From Salvelinus alpinus (lineage: Eukaryota; Chordata; Actinopteri; Salmoniformes; Salmonidae): a stretch of 64,000 nt of DNA. The notes under the pieces were generated by a model, which did no database searches, had not been told where the DNA came from, and saw only the letters and a program-made list of their open reading frames with translations. Where the stretch lies: assembly GCF_045679555.1 (NCBI RefSeq), contig NC_092120.1:6877074-6941073 (forward strand), read 5' to 3'. Made by a program: the position numbers and the translations under genes. Positions 1 to 16,189 of the stretch are shown piece by piece (the first letter of the stretch is position 1; each line of letters begins with the position of its first letter).

Positions 1-277
1 TTTTAGAGTGGCCTTTTATTAACCCCAGCACAAGATGCACCTGTGTAATGATCATGCTGTTTAAACAGATTCTTGATATGACACACCTATCAGGTGGATG
101 GATTATCTTGGCAAAGGGGAAATGCTCACTAACAGGGATTTAAACAAATTTGTGCACAAGATTTGAGAGAAATAAGCTTTTTGTGTGTATGGAACATTTC
201 TGGGATAATTTACTTCAGCTCATGAAACCAAGTGGACCAACACTTTACATGTTACATTTATATTTTTGTTCAGTGTA
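1..277. mobile_element. Tc1-like DNA transposon, terminal fragment
   Basis: The first 277 bases read as one end of a salmonid Tc1-like transposon and stop at a terminal CAGTGTA followed by host-like sequence, as expected for an element inserted at a TA. No transposase reading frame survives in this part. The rest of the element, if present, lies left of the window. The family call is from recognition of the end sequence and is not a database result. Confidence 0.65.
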
Positions 278-502
278 TAAAAAGCTTTACATAAGGTTTG
301 CCTAACAAACTAGATCATTTCTCATGAACTAATTAGTCTTGAAAAATTAATCTAGCCTACATCAGCGATGATTAGCTGATATAGCCTCCTACCCACCCCA
401 GGAGTGGTTCTAGCAAAATAAGTATCCCCATCAAAGGTCTGTGCACAGCCCTCAGCTGAACATATTATTTCAGTTATCTTCTCCTCTTCAACTCAATGTT
501 TG

Positions 503-884
503 TGTCACGACTTCCGCCGAAGTTGGTCCCTCTCCTTGTTCGGGCGGCGTTCGGCGGTCGAAGTCACCGACCTTCTAGCCATCGCTGATCCAACTTTCAT
601 TTTCCTTTGGTTTTGTCTTGTCTTGTATCACACCTGGTTCCAATCTCATTCATTATATGTTGTGTATTTAACCCTCTGTTCCCCCTCATTGTCCTTGTCG
701 GTGATTGTTTGTTTGTGAGCTATGTGCAAGTTATGTTCTGGTGTGCGACGGGTTTTGTACCCAGTTGTATTATTTTGTATATTTTGGTTTTCAGAGTTTT
801 TGAGCACTTATTAAACTGCTCCGTTTATACCAAGTTCGATCTCCTACGCCTGACTTCCCTGCCACCAGCACGCACCCCCTTACA
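503..884 (+). mobile_element. Solo LTR (fossil), about 382 bp
   Basis: The block begins TGTCACGACT and ends CCTTACA, so it has TG...CA termini. It is bracketed by near-identical 5-bp repeats (gtttg at 498-502, gttag at 885-889) and has an ATTAAA polyadenylation-type signal in its last quarter. These are hallmarks of a solo LTR of a retrovirus-like LTR element, probably Ty3/Gypsy kin. There is no internal region. One mismatch in the flanking repeat suggests it is not recent. The small open frames inside it are not genes. Confidence 0.6.
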
Positions 885-2022
885 GTTAGGTATCGTCAAC
901 TGAGCTCTCAACACCTTTCCTACTGAAATGTGTCCCCTAAAAGTTATTTTGTAATCTAGGTTATGAATAGATTTATAAACCCCTTAACCCTCCAACAAAG
1001 TATGATTCTTTATTATTACTTATTATTTATCATTAATTTGATCAGCTATGATTACAGTCATGTTAGGTAATAACAACAGTATAATCTATATGTTTCCACA
1101 ATTCATATAGATATACAATTAAATTGACCCCCAAGCATTACCTCAATCATTGGTAAACATGTTGGGGGAAAGTAAACTGCGGTTGCTCTCATATTTCAAA
1201 ATACTGTATGGTTAGTTCTAAATGGGAAAATGACGCATGCATCGGCCTACTTAATTTCTTTGGAAGCCCCTTACCTCTGTGAGCCTGAGAAGTGTAGAGT
1301 AGCATTTGACCACAGAGTGACTCTCTGCTGCATGCAACCTAGCAGTATGTAGGTCAGTGGAAGAAGCCTCTCTGACATCTCAACATCATTCATTAACTCA
1401 GTTGACTCTGAAGGTTTTAAGTAATATCACTACCATCAAGCATAAAACCCTCTTTTATTCTGCATTACATCAGACAATGCACCACTGAGTCATAGAAAGA
1501 CACTAAAGTTCGATCTTGCAGTGACATAATATTATTGCTAGATATAGACAGAACTTTAACAGAGGGAGGAGGGGAAGAGAGAGAGATAAAGGGAGAGAGA
1601 GATGTGGTATTGATGAATTACAATCTATTTGAACAGTCTGTAGTGAAGTTGGATTCGTTTCTTGTTCTCATTGCCCTCTCATCTATTAAATTCTATTTCA
1701 GATAATGACCATATGATAAACACTAACAGCATGAGGAGAATATGTTGTCCCCATTCTACCCAGGCCTCTTCCCAAAAATGTACAAACTTTACTTGCCAAC
1801 AGTACAATAATAATAATAATACATGGGATTTAATGCGCTTTTTGAAAAACCCACAGACACTCACTGTACAGCAAAGAGTATAGAACAAAAACAAGAATAA
1901 GACAATAAAATGAATACAAGCTACTTAGACATCCTTTTCCCAGACCAAACTGTTTCAGCGAGCTTTGAGATTTGGCTTGGTCATAAACACATTTATTCAT
2001 CTTGTGTAATGCTCTGATGCCC

Positions 2023-2053
<31 letters not shown>

Positions 2054-2194
2054 ACACACTACATATGCCCACACACAACATGCACACACATGCATACTGC
2101 CACCACAAACCCACTCATACACACTTTCACATTCACCACATATGCTGCTGCTACTGTCTATTGTCTATCTGTTAACTAGTCACATTATCCCTAC
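885..2194. other. Intergenic stretch, no gene seen
   Basis: I see no coding exon here. It contains a GA-rich stretch near 1562-1605, a short AAT repeat near 1807-1821, and a run of about 20 C followed by (CA)n at 2020-2059. The small reading frames have no family resemblance, and the one at 1830-2114 on the minus strand is low-complexity glycine from the C-run. Confidence 0.7.
2020..2059. repeat. Poly-C plus (CA)n microsatellite
   Basis: About 20 consecutive C residues are followed directly by about 10 CA units. This is simple sequence; its length is probably polymorphic and hard to assemble. Confidence 0.95.
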
Positions 2195-2703
2195 CATCAA
2201 GGAACACCTGCTCTTTCCATGACATAGACTAACCAGATGAACCCAGGTGAAAGATATGATCCCTTGTTGATGTCACTTGTTAAATCCACTTCAATCAGTG
2301 TAGATGAAGGGGAGGAGACAGGTTAAAGAAAGATTTTTAAGCCTTGAGACAATTGAGACATGGATTGTGTATGTGCGCCATTTAGAGAGTGAATGGGCAA
2401 GAAAAAATATTTAAGTGCCTTAGAACAGGGTATGGTAGTAGGTGCCAGGTGCACCGGGTTTGAGGGTGTTAAGAATTGGGTTTTTCACACTCAAAAGTTT
2501 CCCGTGTTTATCAAGAATGATCCACCACCCAAAAGCTTGACACAACTATGGGAAGCATTGGAGTGAACATGGGCCAGCTTCCCTGTGGAACGCTTTCGAC
2601 ACCTTGTAGAGTCCATGACCCGACGAATTACGGCTGTTCTAAGGGCAAAAGGTGGGCAACTCAATATTAGGAAGGTGTTCCTAATGTTTAGTACACTCAA
2701 TGT
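2195..2703. mobile_element. Mariner/Tc1-like non-autonomous element
   Basis: The right end carries GGAAGGTGTTCCTAATGTTT and stops at a terminal TA at 2702-2703. The left end near 2195-2210 has the complementary GGAACACCTGC, so the block has terminal inverted repeats. The strand 2570-2680 translates to a transposase-like C-terminal stretch ([11 protein letters not shown]...RRI). Total length of about 510 bp is too short for an active copy, so this is an internally deleted, non-autonomous derivative. Confidence 0.7.
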
Positions 2704-2885
2704 ATGTAATTACATAGCTACTTAAATTATCTCGTACCAATGCACATTGACTCGGTACTGGTACTCCCTGTACATAGCCATGTTATTTTTACTAGTTTTT
2801 GTTATTCGTTATTCACTGTGTATTTTTTCCTCATGTCACTATTTATATATATGAAGCATGTGACAAATACAAGTAGATTTGATGC
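2704..2885 (+). mobile_element. LINE 3' tail fragment
   Basis: This matches the 3' end of a common salmonid LINE: a block around TTGACTCGGTACTGGTAC, then a T-rich stretch, then CATGTGACAAATAC and a degenerate TTTGAT end. The same tail occurs at 29827-30054. It abuts the right end of the preceding mariner-like element without a gap. It is strongly 5' truncated and non-coding. Confidence 0.65.
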
Positions 2886-2954
2886 TGACTGCAGCAGACT
2901 TGCTTTTCCATGGGAACAGTTTGCTGTGGTTTAGTGTATGAAGGGAAGAAATAC

Positions 2955-3399
2955 AGGTGTCAGATCTTAATTTGACCAGTTTCGTCACAGGAGTAAAATA
3001 ATCCTGCAGCAGGAGGACTTGATTATTTAAAAAATATATTTTCTATTGGGAAATTAGTCTTGGATAGGCTACAGTAGGCTATAGTTTAGGTGTAGCCTAC
3101 AGCTGCATTTCATATACACTTGTATGGCGTAGTGGAGAACAATATCTATCTTGTGTTATTAAGCTATATAAAACAACGGTTGTTGAAATGCATGTACATT
3201 TGAATGTCACAGCAGTAGGACCTACAGTAGTAGGACATTTATTCTGTCTGGTTCTTTAGCGTTTGAGCGAGCGAAAGAGAAAGAAACCTGCAGTTTTCAG
3301 TAAATATATGTAAATCAAGAGGCACATTTGAATTTCCTCAGGTGCAGGAAAATTCTCTGTGACCACAGAGTGATCAAATTAAGATAATACATCTGTACT
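2955..3399. mobile_element. MITE with AGATCTTAATTTGA-type inverted ends
   Basis: The left end CAGATCTTAATTTGACC (2961-2977) is matched in inverse by GATCAAATTAAGATAATACA (3372-3391). The interior has no coding capacity. This is the architecture of a short non-autonomous DNA transposon. The superfamily is not established because target duplications are not clear. Confidence 0.6.
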
Positions 3400-3482
3400 T
3401 GCCTGGTTGAACCAGAATGAACACTGCCCACCATTATTCTACCTCTTTACTTATCAGGTCTGGTTCAACCAGCCAGGCAAAA
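3400..3482. repeat. Short inverted repeat, hairpin potential
   Basis: GCCTGGTTGAACCAGA near 3402-3417 is matched in inverse by TCTGGTTCAACCAGCCAGGC near 3460-3479, separated by about 40 bases. The arms differ only by a CCAG insertion. It may be a degenerate MITE; function is unknown. Confidence 0.7.
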
Positions 3483-3489
3483 GGAATAC

Positions 3490-4092
3490 AGTATTGCCAA
3501 GTTTATTTACACAGCCATCTGAATCTACTCTACATCATGGTCCTTTTGTGTCAACTCTCTTATTCAAGAACTGCTGAAAGTGGTTGGATCTCTCATTGAG
3601 ACATGTAGTATATTGTCATTTGTATGAGTTTAAGGTAACCAGGTCAGGAGGATGTGGCTGCTATAGTTGTCGTTTTACTGCTGCTCTGTGGGGCCTAGGA
3701 CACTAGGCATACAGTTCTATGTCACTCAAAATTAACTGGTTCAACTCAACAAGTTCTTCTCTTGTGCCTTATAGCAGGACAGGTGAGGGTGACTCCTCTC
3801 TATAATGGGCCCAGAGTTGACTTGGTAATGAAAAATGTTCCACTGCTGCAGCAAACCCGAGAAATAGACACATGGAACTACAGCATGTACAAGCTAAACT
3901 ATATTTAGGCCGACTGACGAAAAAATACAAACTTAACACTTGGCCCAAATGTTCAACTTTTTGCATACGCTCTAAATGGGTACTGATCCCAAAGCAAAAG
4001 GTTACGCATGAAAATCAGAGAGAGAGTTATGCATGTTTAGCTGCTAATAAAATGCATTTGTTACTGCATGTAGTTCGTTTGACTGGACTGGA
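3490..4092. other. Intergenic stretch, no gene seen
   Basis: No recognisable exon, repeat family or RNA gene. The overlapping short frames on both strands (3769-3966 and 3872-4138) resemble nothing I know. Confidence 0.6.
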
Positions 4093-4373
4093 ACCTCTGG
4101 CTGGTGAAGGAGCCAAGCAGTTAGTGTTGGGACAGTAACCGGAAGGTTGCTTGTTCGAATCCCAGAGCCAGCAATGTGGAAAAATCTGTCATTCCGCCCT
4201 TGACCAAGGCAGTTAACCCCAACAACAACTGCTCCCCGGGCACCGATGACATCAATTAAGGCAGGCCCTGCACCTCTCCGATTCAGAGGGGTTGGGTTAA
4301 ATGAGGAAGACACATTTCGGTTGAATGCATTCAGTTGTGCAACTGAGAAGATATCCCCTTTCCCTAATGGGTG
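4093..4373 (+). mobile_element. tRNA-derived salmonid SINE (AvaIII-like)
   Basis: The 5' part resembles a tRNA with a B-box-like TGTTCGAATCC at 4152-4162. This is followed by the salmonid SINE body (GACCAAGGCAGTTAACCCC) and a 3' part with GGGTTGGGTTAAATGAGGAA and GAATGCATTCAGTTG. The last contains ATGCAT, the AvaIII site for which this SINE family is named. It is probably transcribed by polymerase III when young; this copy is diverged. Confidence 0.75.
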
Positions 4374-6404
4374 GCTTGTAACAGAATGAAATTTCTAAAC
4401 TGAGATAAATAAGGAAAGTATCAGTTTTCATCTCATACAACTGAATGCAGTCATTGTTTGTATTTGACAGTTGAATTGCTGTGTGCTTTTAGGTGGATAG
4501 TGCTTCTGCATTTCATTCAATCCTCATAAAATGGGTATATAGTCCGTACTCCGTATCAGAGGATGATAAATATAGTAGTAAAGTTTTGTTTTACAGTAAG
4601 GCAGTTCCTCCTTCTCAACATCTGTGAGTGAACAGGTGAACATCAGGCGTCCATCTTTAAAGAGGGCTGACACCTGCAGCTTTGCCCTTTACCAGTGAAT
4701 GCTGTTTACTCTTTCAAAACCTTTTGAACGGTCAATATTCTCCTCACAGTTTTGTTTTCACATGGTAGCCTAGTAATCCTATTAGTTCTGTGACACCTCT
4801 GTAGAGTCTGTGACCTGTGTGTGAACCCTACTGTAGCTCTCCCATCCCAAATCAACTGTTATTCGTCACGTACACAGTTTACAGCAGGTAAGATTAACTG
4901 ACGCAAGTTAAGGGTGATAGACAAATGTTTTCTACTGCCTATTACCACTCAGATACGCACCACTATTGACATGAAAACACACAATATGGAATGATAACAT
5001 CTGTGTGAAACAGTAAGTTTTTTTAATCAATGGGTTTCATAGATTGGGGTTGCGCTATACAAAGTTTCAGTGGTTCTTACATATAATATCCCTAGGTCCA
5101 GTCAAAGTCTCTGTGATAATGGTCTGATGAAGTGTCAAACTCTGTTTGTATTCTGGATGATAATTCCTCATCCTTCTACTCTATTGTTCTACTCTATTGT
5201 TTTTGATAGAGGGCCTGCCACAGGGTCTACAGCAGTATACCACAGCAAACCAAACTAAAGAGATACCATGGCCTTCTTCCCCATCCCCCATCTAAATATA
5301 CACATTTTGCTTAAATACTTATTGCCTGATTTGCATTTTGTACACGATCCCAAAGTGGCCATTCAATTAGTTGCATTTAGTAGTTAAATGCACTAAGGAT
5401 GCATTTAGCATGTCCAGGTCCATGTGGGATTTTCCCATGACTCATCTGGAACATGCTGAGGCAGAGAGCGGATTTGCATGAATTGGAGAAAGTTGCCAAG
5501 TGAAAGTTGTCTAACAGGTACAGTACAAACTGTAACTATTAAGCAATTATCCTGGAAAGGGCACACACTATACCAGATTGATAGCTCAGTCTGCATATTT
5601 TTTTTTATATACAGTAGGTACCAGTAGATTACAGTAGATATTTAACTCACTACTGTCTATTGGATGTGATTCATGTTTTTCACTCATGGAAAAGTTGTCC
5701 ATTTGTATTTAACGCAATAAAATACATTTCACATAGTCATGTAAATGTGCAACACCATCGACCCTCCATGTGTGTCTGTATAATCAGCCCCCACACAGTC
5801 TGATATGGATTTCTTCCATCCTACGGTTGGCTACTGTTGTGTAACCTCTTGGCCTCCTCTGTGACCCCTGGCTTTCTTTTAGACAGAGTTTCCAATCTGC
5901 TCCTTACCCCTTCCTCTTGACACTAACTCTTGGAGATTTGAAGACTCTGTACAGGGTATGGATAGGTATAGGCAATGTAGTGAAATAAACTTGATAAAAT
6001 AAACTTGATTTGATTTGGAGGTGCTTCCACCTTACAGATCTGCACACCTTGAAGGATTAGAGCCAAAGTGAAGTGGTAGGGAGTCAATTGAGACTGGCTG
6101 TGTTTCACACAGTAAAGTGCAGATTGCAATAAAACAAAAGTATCAGGAAAAGAGACAGATAGAGAAAGACAGTGTCTGTCAGCCAGACCTTTATTTGTTT
6201 GGAAATCAGCGTCTCTACGACAGTGAATTGACACTGTCATTTTCTGACCCAGATTCAGCCAAGGGAGGCCTACTGTAGCAAGTCAAGATAATGTGTCACA
6301 GAGGCTATCTAAAGCCATTGTGAAATCCTCCATGTCAGGCGGCCTTGAAGGACTTTAAGGGGGGGTTTTATGATGAAAGGGGCTTATCTAAGGGAACGCT
6401 GGAG
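4374..6404. other. Intergenic stretch upstream of ncoa7
   Basis: I looked for the upstream exons of the long NCOA7 isoform (LysM and GRAM-like domains) and saw none here. A short LINE-like tail with AAATAAACTTGATTTGATTT sits near 5980-6018. Otherwise no recognisable feature. Confidence 0.55.
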
Positions 6405-6410
6405 TATAAG
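6405..6410 (+). promoter_or_regulatory. Possible TATA box of ncoa7 short form
   Basis: TATAAG lies about 150 bp upstream of the ATG at 6561, followed by a pyrimidine-rich stretch. This is compatible with a promoter for the short transcript, but the CCCCAG at 6543-6548 could equally be a splice acceptor joining an upstream exon. Weak evidence. Confidence 0.25.
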
Positions 6411-6560
6411 ATGCCTGATGGTTGAGATGGGGTGGACATGCTGTTAAAGCACTACCTGGGGTAGACAGACAATCCGCTCTCATTTTCACCATATCATCCT
6501 TTCTTCTTCACCTCCTTTTTCATCTCCTGCACCTCCTTTCTACCCCAGCTACTATTCAGC

Positions 6561-10367
<3,807 letters not shown>

Positions 10368-11788
10368 ACAGAGCGAGACGCTGAGAGACTCAGAAGCGGA
10401 AAAGAGAGAGAGAAAAAAGCCAGAGCCATGTCTATCTATGGTTTACAACATGTCTTTACTTGTGTTCAGTGAGGTTAGCCTGTGTTCAAGCTGTTAAAGT
10501 ACAGTAAGCTTAATACAGTAAGCTTGGTTTGTGCAATGACTGTATATATGAATGTACAATGCCATCGATCACGTGACACCAGTCATTCCTATGTGAAAAC
10601 TCAATAGTGCATTTGAAGCCAAGGAAGTCCGTTAAGATGGCGTCTCATGTGGGAGATTTACGTAGGCATTACATGCTTAGTTTGAGCTACTCCAGGATGT
10701 GACGTTGCAGGCTAGCTGCCCCCTCTCATTGAGTATTTCACGTTAAAGGCAGAATGGGGCATGCTGCCATTAGCTACTAAATTATGATAATAACTTCTTC
10801 TGTGTGCGATTTTAAAACAATCGGTTCAAGCACATACATCTGGGGTAATAGAAGCAATTCTTAGTACAATTTTTTGTTTTTATTTGTTATTATATTTATA
10901 CGAAGATTGACCATGAAGATTGTCATCTTCCCATTCACTGTAATGGGGATCCTGTGTTCTGCAAATAATGCCTGCAGTACTGTGGTTGGCCTTGAATGAG
11001 AGGGGGCAGTCATTCTCCCCTGGGTTTGTCCTGTGTAAAACCTGGTCTAGTGACTTTTAGGCTGGTTTTACCTGTGTTTTACCAGTGCGTAACCTATTAT
11101 ACCAGCATTAACTCGGGTTGTATCTGTGTTTAGCCTGGTTAACTGAGGACTGTATTGTGTAGAAATAGACAGGCTGTTTTACAGTGTCCTGCTGTTTGCT
11201 GCTCAATACCTGCTACTGAACAAGCTCTGTCCAATACGAGCATTACAACTGGTTCTAGACATCTAAGCTGTAAACCCTCCATCAATCCTTTGTTATGGAC
11301 AGCATTTACAAACCAAAGCCCATTTTAGAGTAAGATCCTATTCTCATTACAATTCCATCATAAGCTTTGAACTTTATAGAGGCTAAGATGAACACTACTG
11401 TACTACCCAACTATTTTGTATTTATTTCTGTGTCTGTGTTACAAGGGTACAACATCAGATGCCCCGTAGGGATTCCTCACACACACAACACTCAGGTCTA
11501 GAAACAGCCACGGTAATGGTTTGTACTAAAGGTATGGGTTTAAATCCATGTTAAATGTTTTCTTACATTTCTAAAAGAGAATAATGAAATTTGTTTAAAA
11601 GAACGAAACAGGATATAAGATGGACCAATTGTTTTAATTTGGCGTCTTTTTCACATTCCTTTGGTGTTTTTTATATTTGCTATAAAAATATATATATAGA
11701 TATATTTAAAGAATGTTATCCATGGAAGTATTTTGTTTTGTTTTTCTGTATGTGTGCTGTACAGTGCTGGCACTGTTAATGGCTCCTT

Positions 11789-11794
11789 ATTAAA
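11789..11794 (+). other. Candidate polyadenylation signal of ncoa7
   Basis: ATTAAA lies about 1.4 kb after the stop codon, just before a change to AT-rich intergenic sequence. The 10368-11788 interval contains no other gene signal and is the likely 3' untranslated region. Confidence 0.4.
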
Positions 11795-11819
11795 ATTCTG
11801 CATTTCCAGGTGACAAAAA

Positions 11820-12720
11820 ATGTGCTTTAAACTTGTGTGATTATGTGACTGATTGTTATAAGATCAATAAGCACCATTGCCTGAAATAGTAATACTAATA
11901 TTAATGATAACAAAAGGATAACAACAAAAGGACATTTGACATGTTTTAGATTAACCCAGTATTTTGAAATATCATGCTAGATGCCCAGTCATTTCTGTAT
12001 GTTGAAATTAAGCTAGCAAAAGGTAGCCTAAGGCCACCTCAGTAATCACACATACATCAGTCATTGTACAACTATTGGTTTTGAAAGAAATTATAAAATG
12101 TCACAGCATTGATTTACATGTTGCTGTACTGTCAAAGAAAGTATGTTAGATTAATGAAAATGACACCTGCAATCTCAAAAGCAAGGCCTACATAGGATGC
12201 AGCCTAATGTACTTACGCAACAGCTAATGGGGATCCTAATAAAATACAAAATACCTAAGTTGAGCACATCTTTAGTACTGTAAATAGTAAGGAGAAGTTA
12301 GATAAACAATAGTCTATGACCAGTAAAAAATAAATCAAGAAGTTAATCTTTATCGTTCTTTTCCTAGGTCACGAAAATGGCTTTAAAAAACCCATCTTTA
12401 AATAATTTTGGCAAATACAACAATGCAATATAACCGTAGCATTGACTTATACATGTTGAAGAAGTGGCAGAAAATAGAAAAGCATATCTGTTAAATGTCT
12501 AAAATGTAAATATTTTATCTAGACGATTCAGTGAGAGACGTGTTTCACTGCCACCTTCAGGTGGACATTCGTGCGCACTGCCAAGTTGGGTAATTGTTTG
12601 CTTTACCCTTCGACTCACCGACGATAACCGCTTGATCCACTTGTATTCCTTCGTTGATTATAGGTCACAGTCTCACCGACAATATGATTTCCACTTATTA
12701 CCACAAAGTTAAAATTGGCT
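11820..12720. other. Intergenic stretch between ncoa7 and hint3
   Basis: No exon is visible. A LINE 3' end of the type ending in GGGGATCCTAATAAAATAC lies at about 12210-12255; the same ending recurs at 31196-31368. Confidence 0.6.
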
Positions 12721-12725
12721 AGGCA

Positions 12726-12796
12726 TAAGGTTAGCAGTGTGGTTAAGGTTAGAGATAAGGTTAGCAGTGTGGTTAAGGTTAGAGATAAGGTTAGGT
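12726..12796. repeat. 30-bp tandem repeat, 2.3 copies
   Basis: The unit TAAGGTTAGCAGTGTGGTTA plus AGGTTAGAGA starts at 12726 and 12756, with a partial third at 12786. It ends about 90 bp upstream of the hint3 start codon and so lies in or next to its promoter. Confidence 0.9.
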
Positions 12797-12883
12797 TTAA
12801 AATCGCATTTTAAGAAAATAAATTGTAGAAATAGGCGGGGTTTATGACTTTGTGGCTGTGGCAACTAGTGACGACCAATAAAT

Positions 12884-15095
12884 ATGGCAACCAACGAGGG
12901 TTCTGAACGTGCAAATGTAGATATTTCTAAAATAAAAGTAGGTCAAGGCGAAGGATACGACAAGAAATGCATATTTTGCAAGGTTGTCAACAATGAGATG
13001 GGCACGGAGATTCTTCATGTTGTAAGTATGAGTGAATTATTGACGACGTTACGTTAACTAACGTCGTTAGCTGGCTAGGTTAGCTGTCAGAAAACAGCGA
13101 CGATGATGACCACTGACAGTTAACAGCAGGTCATTTGAGCTAATCCATTATCCCCTTTGTTCCATTATCATTTTTCCATAGCTATGTGGAAACAATATAC
13201 ATTAATGATCCTAAAAATAGTTTTTAGGCAGGTTAGCTTCCAAACTGAAAACAATGCTGATTGTGATGGACGTCCTAGCTGAACCAACTAGTGACCACCC
13301 CATGTGTTTGACTTCGTGCGCTTGACAGGACGAGGAGGTCTCTTGCTTCAGGGACATCAAGCCTGGAGCTCCCCATCATTACCTGGTTGTGCCCACGAGA
13401 CATGTTGGAAACTGTAAATCACTCAGTAAAGAGCATGTGTCATTAGGTATGCAACTTTAAAGGTGTGTGTGGTGTGTGTGTGTGTGTTTAACTGATTATC
13501 CTGCTGTGTGTGTGTGATCAGTAGAGAAGATGGTGGAGATAGGGATGGAGATCCTTCAGAAGAACAATGTCTTAGACCTCAGCGATGTTAGGTATGACCA
13601 CAACATTCTCTCCAGTCAATGTCACATGATTCAAATGAAGGAGCGTTTTTCAATCTTCAGATGTTATTAGGGCTGTGACAATACCAGTATCGAGATATGT
13701 TTTCTATGGCAAAAAAATTAAATAGAAAGCAGACAACTTGTTTGTTCTTAAAAAATCTGCTGTATGCAAACTATTGTGTGATATAGCCTGAAAAATGAAC
13801 AAATGTGACTAGATGATGACATAATGATGTCTGTTTCCAACATTAGGGCTGTTTTCCAAAGTAAGTTAAAGCCGTGTTGTGTGTTTGTTTCTTTGCCACG
13901 ATACTGACGAGAGTCGCTATACTGGTATCGTCCCGGCCCTTTTAACAAGTGGCTCCAATTTGTATAGGCCAATTTATTTATTTTTGCTATGCATGCATAG
14001 TTGATTGGTTTGGCTTAATGAAATGACATACAATGGCAAATCACATTCAGCAGTCTGTAGAATTTTGCATTTTGAACATGTTGCTGTTGTCACAGCAGAT
14101 CATGCAGAGACAAAGAAGCAGACATTGTTTAAAAAAAATATTTATCGACAGGTTTGGCTTCCACTGGCCCCCATTCTGTTCTGTTTCTCACCTGCACCTC
14201 CATGTGTTGGCACCTGCCAGTCAGATGGGCTTCATGTCCCGCCTCTTCTACAGACCCAACTCCTATTGGTTTGTCACGGTAAGTCTCTTTCAAATGGCCA
14301 TTGTAGTACAGTAGCTGTCAGAATTTGTGTGATAAATGTTTCACTATTCCCCCCCACATTGTCTGTTCTGTGATAATATTATCCACCTATTGAGTTCAGT
14401 GTTCATACAGTACCAAAGTCTGGATAGAACAATAATTTCCCTTGCCCTGCTGCCTTGACAGCACCTGGACACCAACACATCAACTCCACTCATTTAGACT
14501 TGTCAGAGTAGCTTGTTAGCATTGTGTTTGGGAAAGAGGGCTCTTTTTTTAAAACATATAGTTAGACAGTCTAGATTGGCAGCTGATGAATAGCTCCATT
14601 GTTCCTCACTGTTCTAGCAGCTCTTTTATTTAACTCTGGCTGTTGTGTTGTCATCTGTTACGAGCCAGTCAGCCAACACTGATCTCTCACTGCATTATCA
14701 CTGCCAGCTTTCATGGTCGATTAACTCCATGTAAGGTGACTAAACCCCCAAATATACTGGACTAGGAAACCTGTTTTTACCTGTGTCTGCCTTCAGTGTG
14801 TATATGGTTCTTCCCAGGTTAAAGGATGGCCATCTATACAGTATGTCAGGGACACTCACCTCTATCAGTCTATTCCTATCAGGTTGGTTTGCAGGCATGC
14901 ACCTCATGCAAGAGCCTTTGTTTTTCTACCTTTTGATACACTACATGAGCGTGACAATGGACTGGAAATTCAGACATCAAAAAGCCATGAAGAATCCATG
15001 AATTGTCATTTATTTATTCTTGTACTATTTGTGTTTGTCTCCTACAGGCTGACCAGTTGATTCAGCAGCTGAACTCTAAGGGAGAGGCCACCTGA
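12884..15095 (+). CDS. hint3: HINT3, HIT-family nucleotide hydrolase (5 exons, 166 aa)
   Basis: Exons 12884-13021, 13329-13446, 13522-13591, 14152-14278 and 15048-15095 sum to 501 nt, in phase with GT/AG boundaries. The protein has an N-terminal CIFC zinc-type pair (residues 29-32), the fold core [12 protein letters not shown], and the histidine triad SHLHLHVL (His 122, 124, 126), the middle one being the expected catalytic residue. The family hydrolyses adenosine phosphoramidates and acyl-adenylates. Human HINT3 is 182 aa, so this is close to full length. The start was chosen because it is the first ATG of an exon that opens in frame to CIFC, and the short acidic N-terminus fits vertebrate HINT3. 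It lies next to ncoa7, as in human. Confidence 0.93.
13668..13940. mobile_element. hAT-like MITE in hint3 intron 3
   Basis: The left end TAGGGCTGTGACAATACCAG and the right end CTGGTATCGTCCCGGCCCT are inverted repeats. The element is about 270 bp and non-coding. It is the same family as 22851-23119, where an 8-bp target duplication is visible. No clean duplication was found for this copy. Confidence 0.7.
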
Positions 15096-15650
15096 GCGGT
15101 GGGTTGCAGTCTGGGCTGGTTCAGTGAGAAACGGGGTTACCTTACTAGTAGTGGTGGGCAGGTCAGGACTGGTCTGGTCTCCCTCCGTGGTTCTCTGTGT
15201 GAGTGTACTGTACTCCCCAGCAGGTTACAGTGAGACTAGTGATGAGGTTTTTAATTCTAGTATCAAGCTGAACAGCCAAATCAGAAATTAAGCCAAATAT
15301 TTTTTCCTTCCTTGTTATTTTAAAGACTTTTTTGAAAATGACCAATAGTTACGCTTTATTTTTTTACCACAGAATATGAAATAGTAATGACTAGAATGAT
15401 TTTGGGGTCAATTTCCGTTGGTATAGAAAGATATCAAAAGTGATACAAATATACATGTTTGTGTTTAGGCTCTAGTATTAATGTAAAGAACGATTAGTAA
15501 CGTAAAGGCATTCCTAAGTGATCATAATCAGGAGACCTGAGAATGGTAGGTGAATGGGATGTATTGGGACTGGGAAACCTACTGTAAGTCTCATTGCAGG
15601 ATACCTTTGATAAAGATGAGTAAAACATGTGCATTGTGCCACTGGCTGGC

Positions 15651-15720
15651 ATCCCAAATGGCACCTTTTCCTATAGGGCTCAAAAGTAGTGTAATGAATA
15701 GGGCGCCATTTGCGATGCAG
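15651..15720. mobile_element. Degenerate palindromic MITE fragment
   Basis: ATCCCAAATGGCACCTTTTC at the left and GAATAGGGCGCCATTTGCGA at the right are inverted, around CAAAAGTAGTG. Same family as at 9848-9930. It is in the hint3 3' untranslated region. Confidence 0.6.
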
Positions 15721-16180
15721 TCGCTGTCAACAGTATCCCGTATTATGAGGTATAATAACTGAAAGCAGAGAAATATAATGAGAAGTATGAGCTCTTTTAG
15801 GACTCTGTCAAGTGGTCAGAAAAGCAACTGTTTTGCATGAATGATAATCAATCATATCCGATCAAAGGGTAAAATGGAAGTGTAGACTGGATTGTGGAGG
15901 TTTAATATAGTCACTGAATAATACCTACATTACTAATTCTCAGTCATCCATAAACAATTGTTTCTTGAGTCACACATTCTTTTAACACAATACTCTACAT
16001 TAATTGTGTTATTTTATTATGAATGTTGGAGAGTGATTCTTAATTTTAACGAAGTAAAAATTTTAACTCAACGAAGTAATGTATGTTTAGTGTATGCTGC
16101 TGCATGAAATTGAGAGCGTCATGTGTTTGTATTTATTGGTTGACGTGTCCGTGTAAAATAATAATGGTTGTTCATGGTTA

Positions 16181-16186
16181 AATAAA
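16181..16186 (+). other. Candidate polyadenylation signal of hint3
   Basis: AATAAA about 1.1 kb after the hint3 stop. The interval 15096-16180 contains no other gene and is the likely 3' untranslated region. Confidence 0.45.
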
Positions 16187-16189
16187 TGA

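Noticed and set aside
500-903. Hydrophobic small proteins at 500-718 and 607-903
   Set aside because: They lie within a solo LTR and reflect its T-rich composition.
4098-4170. A functional tRNA gene
   Set aside because: The B-box-like part is continuous with a SINE body and the cloverleaf is incomplete.
6300-6560. Interferon-response element upstream of the ncoa7 short form
   Set aside because: I searched for paired GAAA/TTTC motifs with two-base spacing and found none that fits the consensus.
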